DNA of 64,000 nt from Archilochus colubris (Eukaryota > Chordata > Aves > Apodiformes > Trochilidae), in contig CM041090.1 of NCBI GenBank assembly GCA_023079485.1, forward strand, positions 4,400,519 to 4,464,518. Direction: 5' to 3'. The position numbers and the translations under genes are program-made. Of this stretch, positions 29,301 to 44,300 are shown piece by piece; positions within the stretch are counted from its first letter, which is position 1, and every line of letters starts with the position of its first letter. The notes beneath the pieces are model-generated. The model was not told where the DNA came from. It saw only the letters and a list, made by a program, of their open reading frames with translations, and made no database searches.

Positions 29301-32300
29301 TGCAAGCACCCACAAGGGTACCCTGCTGAGCTGAGCACTGACCACATCCTGGATGATGTCCTGTCGAGCATCCTCCTCCGACTGGATGGCGCGGTTCAGC
29401 TTGCTGAGCACAAAGACGCGGAGCTGCTCGCTCTCCAGCAGGCGCCGGACCCTCTTCATGTTCAGCCAGCCAACACCTTGCCCATCCAGAACGTTGTGTA
29501 CCACCTCCTTCAGGAACTGCTGGTTCTCACTGGTGGGTTTAAGGGAAAGGCAGCATTAGTTAGCTCTCTGCCCACCTTGGTTTGCACGGGAAGAGAGAGA
29601 TGGCCAGGAGACACAGAGAGAATGCGTTTCCAACCAAAGCTGTGTTTGAGCAGAGGAGAGGTTCCCCTCCAGCAATGCTGCTGCTGACAGAACTGCACAC
29701 AGCCCAACCTCTGTTCTATACCTGTGGTATCAATTATTTCCTTTTTAGGTCTGTTCTTTCCTACTGAAAGTGGTAAGCAGGTTTTCCACTAGTGCCTCAA
29801 GCTACAACCATACTCTCCACCAGCACAGCACTGCTCGGAATCCAGAGGAATCACCTGTGCCCCAACCTTCTCCCACAGTTGCCTTGTCTGACTTTTAGGC
29901 TTCCCTTGAAGAAGGAAGCACAGCACTACTCTCAGCACCGTGGCAGCAACTTGGCACATGTACTGCTTCAGCTTGCTTTGCACAGAGGAGGGAATGGGAA
30001 AGGAACTCCTGTGCAGCTCCCCTGTCTGCACTGCAGTTCTTGTTCTGTAATTATTGCCTCCCAGCCCCAGTAGCTCTAAATTTCACTCTACCCGTGACTG
30101 TTATATAAGAAAGGAAGGAAAGAAAGCACAGCTATAGGCCAGGAAATGTTTACTTGAGTTCTTTCCCAAGGCTGAGAAGTATTTCACATGAATTCATGGA
30201 ATCATACTGCTTCATGTGACTCAGCTAATCCCCTTTGTGGTGCATTACAACTCCACTGGACAGACTACCTTGCTCAGAATACTCAGTTCCAAAAAATAAA
30301 TCCTGAGATAAAGTAGGGACCCAGATTTTTTTGATATTGGACAGAAAGAGGATAAACTCCAGAGCACAGAAATACACCTGTGTGCACTACTACCTGTATG
30401 AACATCCATACCCAATCTGCTCAGGCAATAATACATTCCAGCTCAGGGCTATAGAAAAGTATTACTTAGTTTTCAGCAGCTAGAGTTCTGAGGAAATACT
30501 GAGATCAGTCTAACATTTTATACTCAAAAAATTATGAAAAATACTACCTGGAATTGCTAGTTCTTCCCTGTGGTGATGGAGATTCTCTCTTCACTGTTGG
30601 GCTGTGCTTAATGACTGAGGACTTTTGATCCACCAGGGCTCGTCTGTTTCCTAGAGAGGAGAGAGGAAAGAGGATGAGAGGCAGGGGTGGGAGGAAAAGA
30701 GCCTGATCCCAGGAAAGTAACAAGCAATGCTAACACTGGCTAACACACCTATTCAGATTACAGATAAAAGACTTCAAACAAAATAGAAACTCCAAAAAAG
30801 CAGCAGCATATATCATATTCTAGCATCACACATCGGCAGAAAACAGTAATGGGAGCAATGCAGAGAGAAAAAGAGAAGATGGCAATGGGAGCAGGAGGTC
30901 AAAAGCAGGACAAGTTTGGCTGCTCTGCATGCAGTTCCACAACAAGAACCATCTTCAAATTAGTCACTGTATGTAAAAGCATAATGCATTGGGGGTGACT
31001 AGTACAGATCATGTGGTACTGGTTACCCAGTGAGAAAGGTAGCCCAGAGTCAGGCATAGGGAATACTGGAAATTGTTGTATCATGCACAGCTCATGCTGC
31101 AGGGAACCCACCTTCATTGCTTACTGGGCCAGCTTCAGTAATAATCTCCATTATAGTATTTAACCCAAATACTGGGACACAAAATATACAATTAGTAGTG
31201 TACTACAATATCTACACTCCCCATCATCAGCATCAAGAGAATCCAACTACCAGTTTCTTCCCAGCCCTCCCTCAAAACAAAACCCACATGATGCTAGAGC
31301 AGGAAGGATGCTTGAAAGCCCAAGGCAGCAAGGGCCAGTGTAAATAATCTTAAGAGATAGTGCTTGACTTGAAATTTGGCATCATAGAACCAATGTATTG
31401 CATTTTCAAGGACATTACTGCACAAATTCTGTTTCAAGGGCACTATCAAAAAGATCTGCATCACTGAGGCAAAAATATCAATGGATGTGTGTGAAACAAA
31501 AATTAAAAAGGAAGATGGAAAGTGGTCAGAAGGCAGCAATGAGATGGAGTCCCAGCATCATTTCCCATTACAGTCAGAAAAACAGGGTTCCACACACACT
31601 TGGTAAGAATAAGCAGCAATTTTTACATCTGTACAACAGAGACAAAACTATTTAAAAACCAGTGGGAACCCCAGTGAGGCATCATGCACATGTAAATGAC
31701 CATAAACACACACTTGCACATGCACAAAACAGATGGAGCTATGCCACAGAAATCCCATCCTCATGTCTGCATAGTAACAGTGAAGGTCCTCCAGGATTAC
31801 AGTAGTCAAGAAAACAACACAAAAATGCAGAGGATGAGGTGCAAAGCATGAATGTGGAACGGCAAACCCCATCACTGTTTTCTTCCAATGCATGGAATCA
31901 GTTGTTAAGTTCACCCATGGGAATAACCCTACCAGGAAGCAAGTTTCTCATCCAGTACAACAACAGGACATGAAAATATAACCAACTGGTAAAAGGTTGT
32001 CAAAAACAGCTGTGCAGAGTCACTGCTAGTGTTTTTACAATACCAGTCCTGTTCCTCCTCCTTTTACACTCAGGGGATGATTACTTGTCTCAAAAACAAA
32101 GTCCAAAGCAGAAACACAAAAACCAGCTTTTGGCCTTTGTTTCTATGAGGTCAAAGGTCAGCAAAACATCATACCAACCTTCATCCACATCCCTTCCCAC
32201 TTCCAGATTAAAGTAATCTTTACCGATGAAAATGATGAGGAAAAAATAAATGAAAAAATTCAACATATTAAAACAAAAGCAGTTAAGTTCTAATCCAATA

Positions 32301-35300
32301 GAATAACTCAAAAGGTAAAATAAAACCTTCCCCTTTAGTGACCTCAAGACTAAAAACACCAGCAAGTGCTCAGTCACCCTTCTGGCATTACATCTGGGAC
32401 AAGGACGACAAGGCTGTCTCACTCCCCACAGAAAGTGGGACATTTCTCTGGTGTCCATCAGGACATGTTATCTAATGATACTGCAGACAAACAAGGAATG
32501 TTCCAATGAAAAGATTGTACACATAAGTTAGGGATCAGTCTTCACACTGAATGAGCTAAAGTATGGTTATAACTCGAATTTGATTGGGAATTTTCTGTTT
32601 AGTGAACTGAAAAGACTATAAACACTTCTGAAGCCCATGTGAACTGCAGTCTCCAGGGGAGGACAGCATTATCCTCATTACAAATGCAGCATTATTGCTC
32701 TTACAAGTTACCTAAGGCTAATCATGAAGATAGTGGCAGCACAAATGCAGGACCTACCTCTTGGTTCCCATTCTTCACACTAAGTACTTTAAACAAAACC
32801 AGACCTGCGTTCCCAGGGTATCCATTAGCAGAAGCCAGACCAGCCAGACTCCCATCCCAACACAGCTCAACTGCTGGGAGCAAGCCTGACTGAGAATCAG
32901 CAAGCCCATTTACTGCTATAACCCAAACTACCAGGAAGTGTTACCCCCAGGACTCCTATTATAAGAACTCAAAAGGCTGTAGAAGCAAAAGGGAAAAAAA
33001 AGGTTACCTTTCAGGCTGGGAAAGGGAGTGTTCTTGTCTCTCCCAACTTTGGTGGGTAGAGCTAAGTTGGACAGACTGAAACTTGTGCTGTGGTTTCTGT
33101 ACAAGCTGCCTATGACAGAAGAAGAAAACAATCACATGCCAAATGATCACTGCACACACCTCAACTTCCTAAACCCCTGTAATTCACCTTCTTATTCTAG
33201 ATCCTTAATGAAGTTGTTCTTTATTACCCAAGAGCCCCACACGGATAACATCATCTCATTAACACTGCAGCCACATCTCCAATCAGAGTATCCTAAATTA
33301 TACAAAAATGTAATGCTTAGCTTTCATGTTATGCTCATTGCTGTCATATTTATAAGTCTTAAATGCTGCAGCAATATCCACCAGTCTTCCTTAAGCAGGT
33401 TATCTTACATCAGCTGTGTCTTCTAGTTTGATCCTCTTTTTAGGAGCAAATAAATGGTACGGCCACATAAGAAAACAGGATGACTGAAAATCCCCAGAAT
33501 ATGTCATTCTAAAGTGAGGACTGTGCAGTGTCTTGTGAAACACTGTTAGTCTGCCACAGAAGTGTGCTTTAAAATAGAACCTTTCCATTTACTAGGAGAA
33601 AACAAATGCTTTTCCTAGTACAGACACATCTTAGGAACACAATAATGCATCATCACCATCTGATAAGGCCTACAGACAGCCTGGAAACATCTCATGTGGA
33701 TCAGCAACTAACAGTTCAAGATGTCTGTTAAAAATGTCAGCACATTAATTTGCTTTGCATCTTTTTTGCAGCTTAATTTTAGTAACAAGAATTTTACCAG
33801 AAACATACAGTATGTTTTCCCCACTGCTGCAAATTTCTTGCACTGCTTCCCACTTTAGAGCAAAACTCAACTGGCCACATCTTTTTTCATCTGTGGAAAA
33901 ACTCCAGATTTGTTTTCCACATCTGTGGGTTTTCTTATCAAAACAGAACTGAAAGTGGATAAGCACAGGCAAAAAATTGAATTCAGCTCCTAAACACTGA
34001 AGACAGTAGCATCAAAGGCTATAGTGGTAAGGTCTATAGTAGTGGTAAGAAATTCACACCTTTTTGTTTAAATTAAACTAAAAGAATTTCTGATCTGTAA
34101 AATGCCACATAACTCAAAGTTATTCCCACTGAAAAACACATAAATGGATATACATAAATGGATAACTATAAGTTAAAGAAGTCCTGTGTCTCTCAGCATG
34201 GCTTCTGGACAGCTGGTAACAATTTGCTAAGTCATCCTTTTGACTACCCATCCCTCTATTCCATCCCTTTGCAAAATGCAATATAATAAATAAAACCACC
34301 TTCATCAATGCATGGGTACATACTTGCAAAAGACATGATGCCCCCAAAACCCTCACTGCTGTTGTTGGAGACAGTAGAGTTTGGGGAGCTGGCCCTGGAA
34401 TCTGAATCTGCATCAGAATCATTGCCCAGTTTTAAACTGTTTGGACGGAGCAGTTTCTGAGACCTTTAAAGAAATAAAGCACAGATGTTACTATCTTCCC
34501 CCTTTCCCAACAAAATCAATATATTGTATGATTATGGAAGACTGATGCTGGGCTCATCCCTCATCAGTTTCCACCACATGACCCTTACAGCCTTGTGGCA
34601 AACTAAAAAAAGACAAAAAATGAAGTAATTAAAGCTGCTTTGCATTTAGGCTTTTATTAGGCCATGCTGAAAACTTGTCTGCAATAGGGCACTGGTGGAT
34701 TTGGGGGTGAAAAGGCTGTAATCTGAGAGCTGTAACAAGAAAACCCAATGTCATCAATCACTACAGTATCTTTCCCCCAAGACAAAAAAATTCACCAAAA
34801 AATTGCTCAGATGTTTCAAGAAAGGTGATATTCTAGAGAGAACTGCTACTTTTGTTAGCTCTTCCTGTTACATAAAAGCAAGCAACTGGGGGAACTGAGC
34901 AAGAGCCTTTACTCAAACCAGAAAGGCTTACAGAATTTCCCTATTATAGTGACCAGCAACACATTTCAGGTACAAAAGACACTTGAATGAACATCCAACT
35001 ACACGAAGCAGATGGAAACCCCAGCAGTGCTGTACAGAAGGGCAGGAGACACAGGGGACTCACCTGCTGCCATTGAGATTCTGGTTAAATCTTGGTGTGT
35101 AGCTCTCCTCCTGCTCATCATCATCATCCTCAGTGGGAAAGCCATACTGGGGCTCAAAGTAAGGATTGTCATACTCTCGCTTCCTCACCACCCCTTCAGA
35201 GGAGCTCAGGCTGCCAGCTGTGCTGTCGCTCTCACGCCGGTCCAAACTTATCTTAGGAAAGTTTGGCTGCAGTTGCAAGGAAGGGAGGTGGTTTGAAAAC

Positions 35301-38300
35301 CCAGCAATCAGTTTCTCTTCCATTTCTGCTGAATCTGCTGCCTCCTGGGGAGCAGCCAAATCACTGATCTGTTCGCTTGCTTGCGTTACATACAACTGGA
35401 GGGCGGGAGAAGAAGAATTATTTCAAACTGGGAAGTCTGCAGGGTCTCTGCTGCCTGTTAATGGACGCCAACCCCATCCCCAACATCCCTTCATCCCCAA
35501 CATTTGCCCTTCTCAAAAACCACGTGCATTCTCCCATTCTTCCCATCCTAACATGCTGATCTTGGGACTGAACTCATCCCAGTACACACATGATTTACTC
35601 CATGGATGACAGTGCTAGGGCTGCTACTGGCTGTAGTACTGGAGCTTGAACGAGGCTGGTTGTTCTCTTGGGAGTTTTCACTGTCCATGGCCTGTTCATC
35701 CAGATCCCCTGAATATTCTTGAAAATCATCAAACTCCACTTCACTAGCATCGCCAAGGGCTGCATGAGTCAGGGGGTCAACATCTGCAAACACATCATTT
35801 CACATTAAAGAACTTCCTTCCTGAGCATTTTGCCCACCTAACTAGAGACCCCTAACAGATGAAGACTGCTCAGTAGAACAAACCTGCAGAACAGTTTAGG
35901 TTGTAAAGGGCTTTTAGAGTTCATCTATTTCAACTCTCTGCTTCAACACTGAAGCAGGTTGCTCAGGGCCTTGTCCCACTGAGTTTTGAAAGTCCCCAAG
36001 GCTTAACATTCTACTGTGACACTGGGAACTTGTTCAGCTCCAATGACCATGAAGTTCTTTTCCTTATTCTGCTTGGGCAGAATTTCTTTTGTTGAAACTT
36101 ACAATTAATACCTCCTGTTCTTGGAATATAGGGAGCATGTTTGCATTCCTAGATTTAGTTTATTGAAGAAAGTGAGAGTTTTCTACTCTCACAAAAGAAG
36201 TTATTGCTTTAGCCTCCATATAACACACAGAGAAGGAATTTTCCTGCCCCCTCTAGGGCAGATTGACTCATTAAAGCCAGAACTGAGAAAAATTAGGATG
36301 GATGCTTGTGCTCTGCTGCCCATATTGTACAGTATTTACCAGCAGCAGCTTGTTTCCTGATCTAGTGAGCCAGCTTTGTACAGCAGCACCTAATTTTGTT
36401 CTTCCTCCTCCCAGTGTCCTTGAGAAGGCATTGTTTCTAAGCAAAAGAAAGGTCTTTTTTCAGCCTTCCACTGGATACTGAAGGAGCACAGACAACACTT
36501 CCACCTCAGAGCAAGACAACAGAGTAATACTTTGCTCCAACTCATGGCATTAGGGGAGGAATTTTTCCCACAGTGGAGATGAACAAGGAAGAGGAACCTC
36601 TGTGTACCTTGTGAAAGTAGAGCTCAAAGTTACTCACTTGGGGTATCACCATTAATGTCACATTTCATCATCTCACTGACAAAGTCACCAAGGGAGGAGT
36701 AGGAAGAACTTGAGTCATCATAGTCCACACTGTCACTGCCACTGCCACAAGAGGTGAGAAAGAAAGATGAGTGGCAGTATAACAGCAACAGCAAGGCTGA
36801 TGTTTGAGATGTCAACCAGCACTGCTTTCACGGGCCTCTTAGAAACCTCAGGATATTACAATCCCTACAAACCAATTTCCAGCAGGAGAAAGCTTCATGA
36901 AAGGTCAGAGAAAATGAAATAACTTGGATAAACAAATACAGAGCAGGGAAAGACAATTAAAGGCTCTCAGCAGAGTTAACCAGGACAAGCACAGAGGTGA
37001 GCAGGCAGCAGTGCACCTGTGTGGGATGACTTGAAGGGAACTGGAAATCCCAAGTAAAAACATTCCTTTTTTATAGTAATGACAAACCCCACTCTGTCAG
37101 GACCACTGGTGCTGTGTAGCAACATAGAAGATGTGGCCTGAAATATCTCAGAGGCTAGCAGAGAATGACAGATAATAAAACTAGAGGCAAAACTCTGTGA
37201 AATACAGCCAAAACTGCTACAACAAAAAAGTTCAATCTCTCTCTACTGAGCACACAAGAAAGTTTGAAGCAGCAGGTAATACTAACAAGCTTCACAGAAC
37301 TACATGCACTGAGCAGAGATTAGAAAGAGTGGTAAGGATGGGTGTGAGCACTCACAGGACTCCAATAGAAACAATCACAGGAAGAACTGAAGGAAAGGAA
37401 AAAGCATAGGGTGGGAGGGAATACCAAGTATCAAATGGCATAGAGGTAGCAAAAGAAAACAGGAAAAATACAAGTGGAGAATCACATTAAATGAAGGCTT
37501 GAGAAGACAGTAGTGAGGTGTTAAAAGGTTGCTGTGATGACAGAGCAGTGAGGCAGTTTAACTTCAGTGTCAGTATTCTGCCCAGCAAGAAGAAATGAAA
37601 CAGGAAAAGGCTGGAAGTGAGAAGCAGAAGAGGCCCAGCCACCTGAAGTAGCTGCCAGGTGACTAGGGCCATGCTCTCCACTAACCTGTCATCAGTGGGA
37701 TCAGAGTCTGTTTCTTTCTCTACTGGCACACTCAGAGCTTCTGCCAGCTGTGAATTGCTGTCATAGACACGGTAGTGGATGGGCTGCAGCTGGTGGGCAT
37801 ACCACTTGGGTTTGTCACCAATCAGTGCAGGGTCAAACATGTCTGCACAAAAAACAAGGAGTTCATTCAATTCATTTAATGGTGTCAAAGGCTTAGCCCA
37901 CAGTGGGGCTACCTCCTACTAAGTCTTGCACGAAGGAAGGGACAGTCTTTAAGAAGGCTACAAGACTTCTCTGTAAGCAAACAAGATGAGGTAAAATTAA
38001 CTGGAGGAATGAGTGACTGATAGCAGGGCTAAAGTGGTAGAAACACAGGAGGACTTACATAAAAACATGTTCCTTGAACAGGATTTCCCTCCCCAGAAGA
38101 AATAACATGGTGTCTAGCTAACACCTTGCCTAGAATCCCTTTGCTTTTTAAGTTCCTGAATTGCACACAAGTGCAGGAAAGGCAAGACCAAAACTTACTG
38201 TTATGAATTCTTTGGAAAGCATAGTTAGTAGGGTTGAGTGACCATTCTCCAAAGTATTCTACTGCCTGTGTCCTGGAAAGCTTATCTGCAAAAGGTGTTT

Positions 38301-41300
38301 GCTTCGGCCTGGAGGCAAGAAAAGAATTTGCCTGGAAGGCCACCACTGGTCGTGGGAAGAGCCGAAGAGTTCGAGTGTGCATCTGGAAACCTTGCAAAAC
38401 ATTTGGTGAGTTGAAGAATCTCACCATAGCAACCCTAAAAAGAATCAGAGGGCAGTATATCAGGAAAAAAAAAAAACCAACACAGTACACAACTGAAAAG
38501 AAGACAGAGAGCCCTTAAAAAGTATGCAGTAGGCAGTGTTTCAAACTTTGGAAGAACGGTAACCCAGTACAAAAAACTAACTCTTCTTAGAAAGCAGTTC
38601 TCTTCCAAAAAACTAAAAGGAAAAAAAAAATAAACAAACCCAAACCACAAGAAACCACTTTTTAAATTCACTACATCAACATCAAGACCCATCCACTGAG
38701 GAACACAGTTTTCATATCCACTAGCAGAGCTCACAACTGAATCCCCGAATTTTTTTTTTTAGTTCAAGGCTTGCAAGTTAGCTAATGATACAATATCAGA
38801 CTAATCCCAGGTAAAGTGGGTAATCCATAGGAAAATGCAAGAAACAAAACGTCCCCTCAAGATACATAATTATGATAATGCAGTAAATTGACCCAAGATT
38901 AAAACTGTAATCTTTGCTCTTTTTTTTCCCCAGGATGCAAAGTAGAACCTGCAGTAGAACCAAGAAGATGCTGCTTCCATCACAGGACCCACACATGTGT
39001 CTGTGCTGCCTTCAAGTGCAAACTTTACCCAAGACTCAACACTACCTTCCTGGTCAGCCTCACCTGGTAGCAACATCCACTGAGTCCACATCATTTCCAT
39101 ATATCAGAGGGTTGAATTCTGTGGAAGGAGTTGACTGCAAATCATTCTGTGGTCTTCCCAGAAGCAGTGGCACCTCCTGCCCCTCCTGGAACTTCTCTAG
39201 ATTAAGGATGGGCTGAGTATTCAGACTCATGCTGGCCAGTGCCTAATACAGGATGACATTATGCACACATTCAGCAAGAAAAGTTATTCAAGAGAGATCA
39301 GAGTTATACTGCCCTCTAGGCAACCACAACAACTGCTCATGCTCCACTTGTTTGTCTTAAACCACTTCCTAGGCTGACTCTACAAATACCTCCAGGCCCT
39401 CCTCCCTGTGGATTGTCAGAAGTGCTGAAGCAGTCCTGAAGCCAACCAAGGTGTAGTCCACAGGGGAAGTCCACTTTGCTAGGTCATTCATGACAGCAAA
39501 ATAGTGCAAACTGGACCACTAGTACTATGGCACTAAGTAGAATTTACTGGAGAGATATTCCCATGTGTAAACTGAATACATCTTGGGGCCTGGAGGCATT
39601 AAAATTGGCCTTGCAACTTAGCTATTCAACCAGTGAGTTGGGTATCCTAGGAAAATGCTGACACCTTCACACATGCATCTGCCTGCACCTCTGCAAATCT
39701 CCACTTCCCATCTGAATGAGGTCTTCATCTCTCCATAAAGCTCCCATCCTCTTCAAACCTCATAATATCTTCAGGGAAATTCACTGGAGCAGCACAAGTG
39801 ATAAATCATTCCTGGACACCCAGATCTACCCTAAATCTTTCTCATGTCTCCTATTTGCCCACTGAGTCTTCATCTTTTTATTTCAAAAATAAATAAACAA
39901 ACAAAACATAACAAAAACTCCAAAGGAAAAGTATAAAATGGAAAACCAAGGGGAAAAGAATAAAATAAAGAACCTTGTTGTCAGGAGTGAGCAGCTGTTT
40001 CTCAGTGATTGCAGTCATGCTAACCAGACACTGGAGGCAAGATGGAAGATCATATGATAACACCAGCAGCCCATCAGAGCCATGACGAACACATGACCAC
40101 AGAGAAACAGATGGAAGGAAAAAAAAATCTATTACTACCAATTATCCAAAATGAGAGGAAATAAAAGGGACCACAAAACAGGCACATCTTGGGAGAAAGG
40201 TCTTACTGCCCCACCTCCAAATGTTCACTTTTGTCTGCTTTGAAAAGTGGAAAGGCTGCTGCCTTTACTGATGCAGCTCAGAACTTTTTACTGCAGTTCA
40301 AAAACAAGTTACCTGAATTTTATTCATTGACACAAAGACTCAAAAGCCCAGAAATCTGCTAAGTGTGGTGGGCTTCAATTTAGTCTTCTCTACTTTGTAC
40401 AGCAACCAGCAGAGCTCCAATGGTAAACTCTTAATGAGAAAGGCTACAGGAATACACAGGGATGTCACCTGAATTTGGGTGAACACTGAGAACTTTACAT
40501 ACATCTCCAAGGGATCTGCAATGTGTTCTTCTGATACTCAGCTTTACCTGAGTGAGAGAATTTTGCTGCATAGTGCCCAAAATTGCAAGGGGGTGAGGCA
40601 GAAGTAGAGGGGAAGGTGAATGTAACAAAACTTCAAGCAACACATTGCTTCCATCTGTGCTGACAGCAGGTACTGGGGTATCAGAGAGGTTACACACTTT
40701 GCTCTCCTGGTCTATGAGGAGAAAGAGCAGAGCTCATCACATTAGTAACACACTTTACCTTTAGGTACTGCATGCAGCATGCATAAGGAAAACAGAAATA
40801 AAGAGATAAAACCTGCTTGACATGATCAGCCAGGGTGACCCAAGCTGATTAGTGGCTTAGCAGGACCTGAGGGGAGAGACTGAGACCTCACACACAGATC
40901 TGTGAATGGAGGGTAAACAAAGCTGATGGTGATGGCATGATGGGTCAGGTCAGAGTTTAAAGCCCACATGGCAAATGTAAGGGGGAATCTGGAACTTCCT
41001 GCCTCAACTGGAAGCAAATTAGCCCCAGATCATCTCTCTCAGTTAATACTGAAAAGCAGCAATTGGATACCTTAACATCTGTATCAACTGGTACTGCTTA
41101 TCAAACTCAAAATGCTGTTGTATCCTAACAGAGAATGTTTTAAATGGTCAACAATAGATCTTAGGTTGATAGAAGATTCCTAGTCCTGTGCTTCCCCCTA
41201 CAAATGACACAGGTGCAAGCAGCAGGGACAACAAAAGATTAAACAGGCAATGAGAATGACAATGAAGTTCTCTGGAGAAACTACAGAGAGATCTGAAATA

Positions 41301-44300
41301 AGATTTAGGTCTCAGATTTAGCTAACTCAGGAGAAGACAATGTTCAAAAGTCAAACAGCTCAGGGAACTGCAAAGAATAACTTCCCTTAATCAGCCACTC
41401 TGCTGAGTAGCCACCTCCACACTGACAGTAGAACTCTTCAGGTCTGACCAAGGGGCACTTCCTTGTGTAAGAGTATTCTGATACATTCTGATACATTTTC
41501 AGATCCATCTGAGGTACCAGGTTACACCTCTGCTTTTAACACATTTTGCTTTACCTTTGCTGACTTGCATTCTTGTATATTCAGTATAGCAGAAAAGCTG
41601 TGCAAGACTACATCTGCCAAGTTGTACTGAATCCAAGTCTTTTGCCCAAAAGTGCTTATTACCTGTTTCAGGTGCTTTTTCAGTTCTGAAGCCTCTGGTT
41701 CTGGCAATGCTGGCAAAGATTCTGCATTTGTGGGAACAATCACCTGAAATTAAACATAGCAACAGACTGGAAATTCCCCAGTTGTACTGATTTCCTAAAG
41801 AGAATCTCCTGAATCTCTGCCACTCCAGACCACAATGAATAAAAGTCATAAAGTAAAAGTACTTTTTTTAAAAATGCAGCAGCCCACATACACAGATATA
41901 TGCATCAATACTTTGATTTTCACTTTGTTATAGTTGCTATTGCGTATAATGGCACAAACAAGGGAGGAGTTACCTTATCATTCACCACAAAATGAGGAGA
42001 GTTTAAAAGAACCCACATCCATCTTTTGGAATTTTCATCAAGTAGAAGATGTTACACACCTTTCCCTTGAAACTGCCTTGCTCATACCCAAGTACAAAGC
42101 AAGATACATAGTCCCGTCCCATGTGAATCTTAACAACCAATACTCTTACCAGACTGGGCTTCATAGGTGGGGCTATAAGAGACAGGCTCACAATTACTCA
42201 AAAAGACAACTTTATCATTTGTTTGAGTATTTACCTTCTAGTGACACAGCCAGATGGAATAACTGAAAAATAACACCTTATGAGCAAAAGAAATGGGGAG
42301 CTCAAGACACAACAAGAAACAGAGTCCTAGAATTTAAGATGGGAGTGGCAAAAGCAGACTGAAGCCAGGCATTCCTAAAGTCTCAGTGGGAACACTGAAG
42401 AAAGTGCACATTTCCCTGGAAACAATTCCACAAGTTCTTATGGGCACCACTTACCCTATTGGTATCCAGGTCAATAAGCCATACATCATCAGGCATTTTA
42501 AAGTCCAGTTTGTAAAGGAAGAAACTTGCTGGAACACCAATGATATAAGGTGTAGGGGCCAGAAGCAGCTGTGAGAAAGAGAAATTTTAATAAGGATAAA
42601 GCCTGCAATTGGTATTACTATGTTCTTCCCAAATATTTATTTATTAACTACAGTAAGTTCACAGCAGAGATAAGACTTGGGTGTTGATAATTAAATAATA
42701 ATTCCATACAAGAGAGATATTTTAAAAATAATAAAATAAATAAAAAAAAAAAAGCTCCTGCTCAGAAAGATTCAGTTTTCATCTAGAAGAGAAATTTCAG
42801 TCCCTAGTGTCCACCTCAGTGATGTAATTCATGGGGCTGCATGACTCCTTGTAAAACACTTAGCTAATCTCACAGCTTGCTATATCTATCACAGACCAAG
42901 AAAAAAAATCTAAGAGCCTAACTAAAGAAGCAGCAAGTCCTAGACAAATGCACCCTCAGCTCAAACTGAGTCTCATCTGTGCCACTGTAAACACAACTTC
43001 ACCCATACCCTTGAACAGTAATTTGGCTACAAAATTATATTTCTAGGGCAATGAAGCTGGTGAAGGGTCTGGAGCACCAGACTTGTGAGAAGCAGCTGAG
43101 GGAACTGGAGTTGTTCAGTCTGGAAAAAAGGAGGCTGAGAGGAGATCTTATTGCTCTCTACAACTACTTCACAGGAGGTTGTGGTGAGGTGGGTATCAGT
43201 CTCTTCTCCCAAGTAACAGGCAATAGAGGAGATGGCCTCAAGTCATGCCAGGGGAAGTTTAGATTGGATATTAGGAAAAGTTTCTGCACTGAAAGGTTGT
43301 CAAGCATTGGAAGAGTCTGCCCAGGGAAGAGGTTGAGTGACAATCCCTGGAGTTATTTAAAAGACATTTAGTTTAGGACATGGTTTAGTGATGGACTTGG
43401 TAGTGCTAGGTTAACAGTTGGACTGGGTGATCTGAAAGGTCTTTTCCAAACAAAACAATTCTGTGATTTGAGGTAGCAGAAGAAATAGACATTTTTTTCA
43501 AACATACATGGAACACCTACAGGGAAAATCATGTTGTTTCTCATAAGAGAATCAGCAGAGGAAAAAGGTTTAAATCAGTAAGCTTGAGACCAGTGGCTTG
43601 GGAGGGAGGCCAATTTATTCTTTAGGTCTAGAAGAGTTGGTCATCCCCAAGGGGCTATAAAAGAGCAGGACTGCAGCATCAGTTGCAGGATAGAACTGAA
43701 ATAGTAAGGCAGCCTGAGTTCTATCTTTCCAAGCAAAATAATGAGCTCCTGCAGAGAGCTAACTATTGGAAAAACCCAAGCTCCTAGCTGAAGTAACTCA
43801 ACACTTTATATTTCTGAGGAGAATAAACTGCAGGCAATATTCTCTAAACCCTGAATCAAGAACTCCCAAGCCTCCTTAAATATTACTCTGCACTGTCCCC
43901 AGCAAACCTTAATACTTGTCTGGGGGGAGGGCAGGGGGTAAATACTCATCATAATACAGTGGAGCTGGGGCCTTTCAAGTTCCTTCCTTGTGAACTACTG
44001 CTCTGAATCATACTATTCACTAAGCATGCTCTGAAGGTATTTTAAATAAGTTGTGCTACCTGTGATTTAAGCAGTTAGCAGTGCTCAAAGAACATTATGT
44101 GCAAGGCAGGTTTTGTTACAATCCCTGAGAAAACATCAGGGAAGGAAGCAGAGACTACTCCTATCCAGGTTTCAGACATCACCCAAACATTCCTTGCAGA
44201 AGCCCAATAAAGAAGAAACACATACCTGTTCTGCAGAGGCCATGCAGGTGGGAAGCAGAGGGATCACTGGGAACATGTACTCCAGGGGGTAGATCATAGC

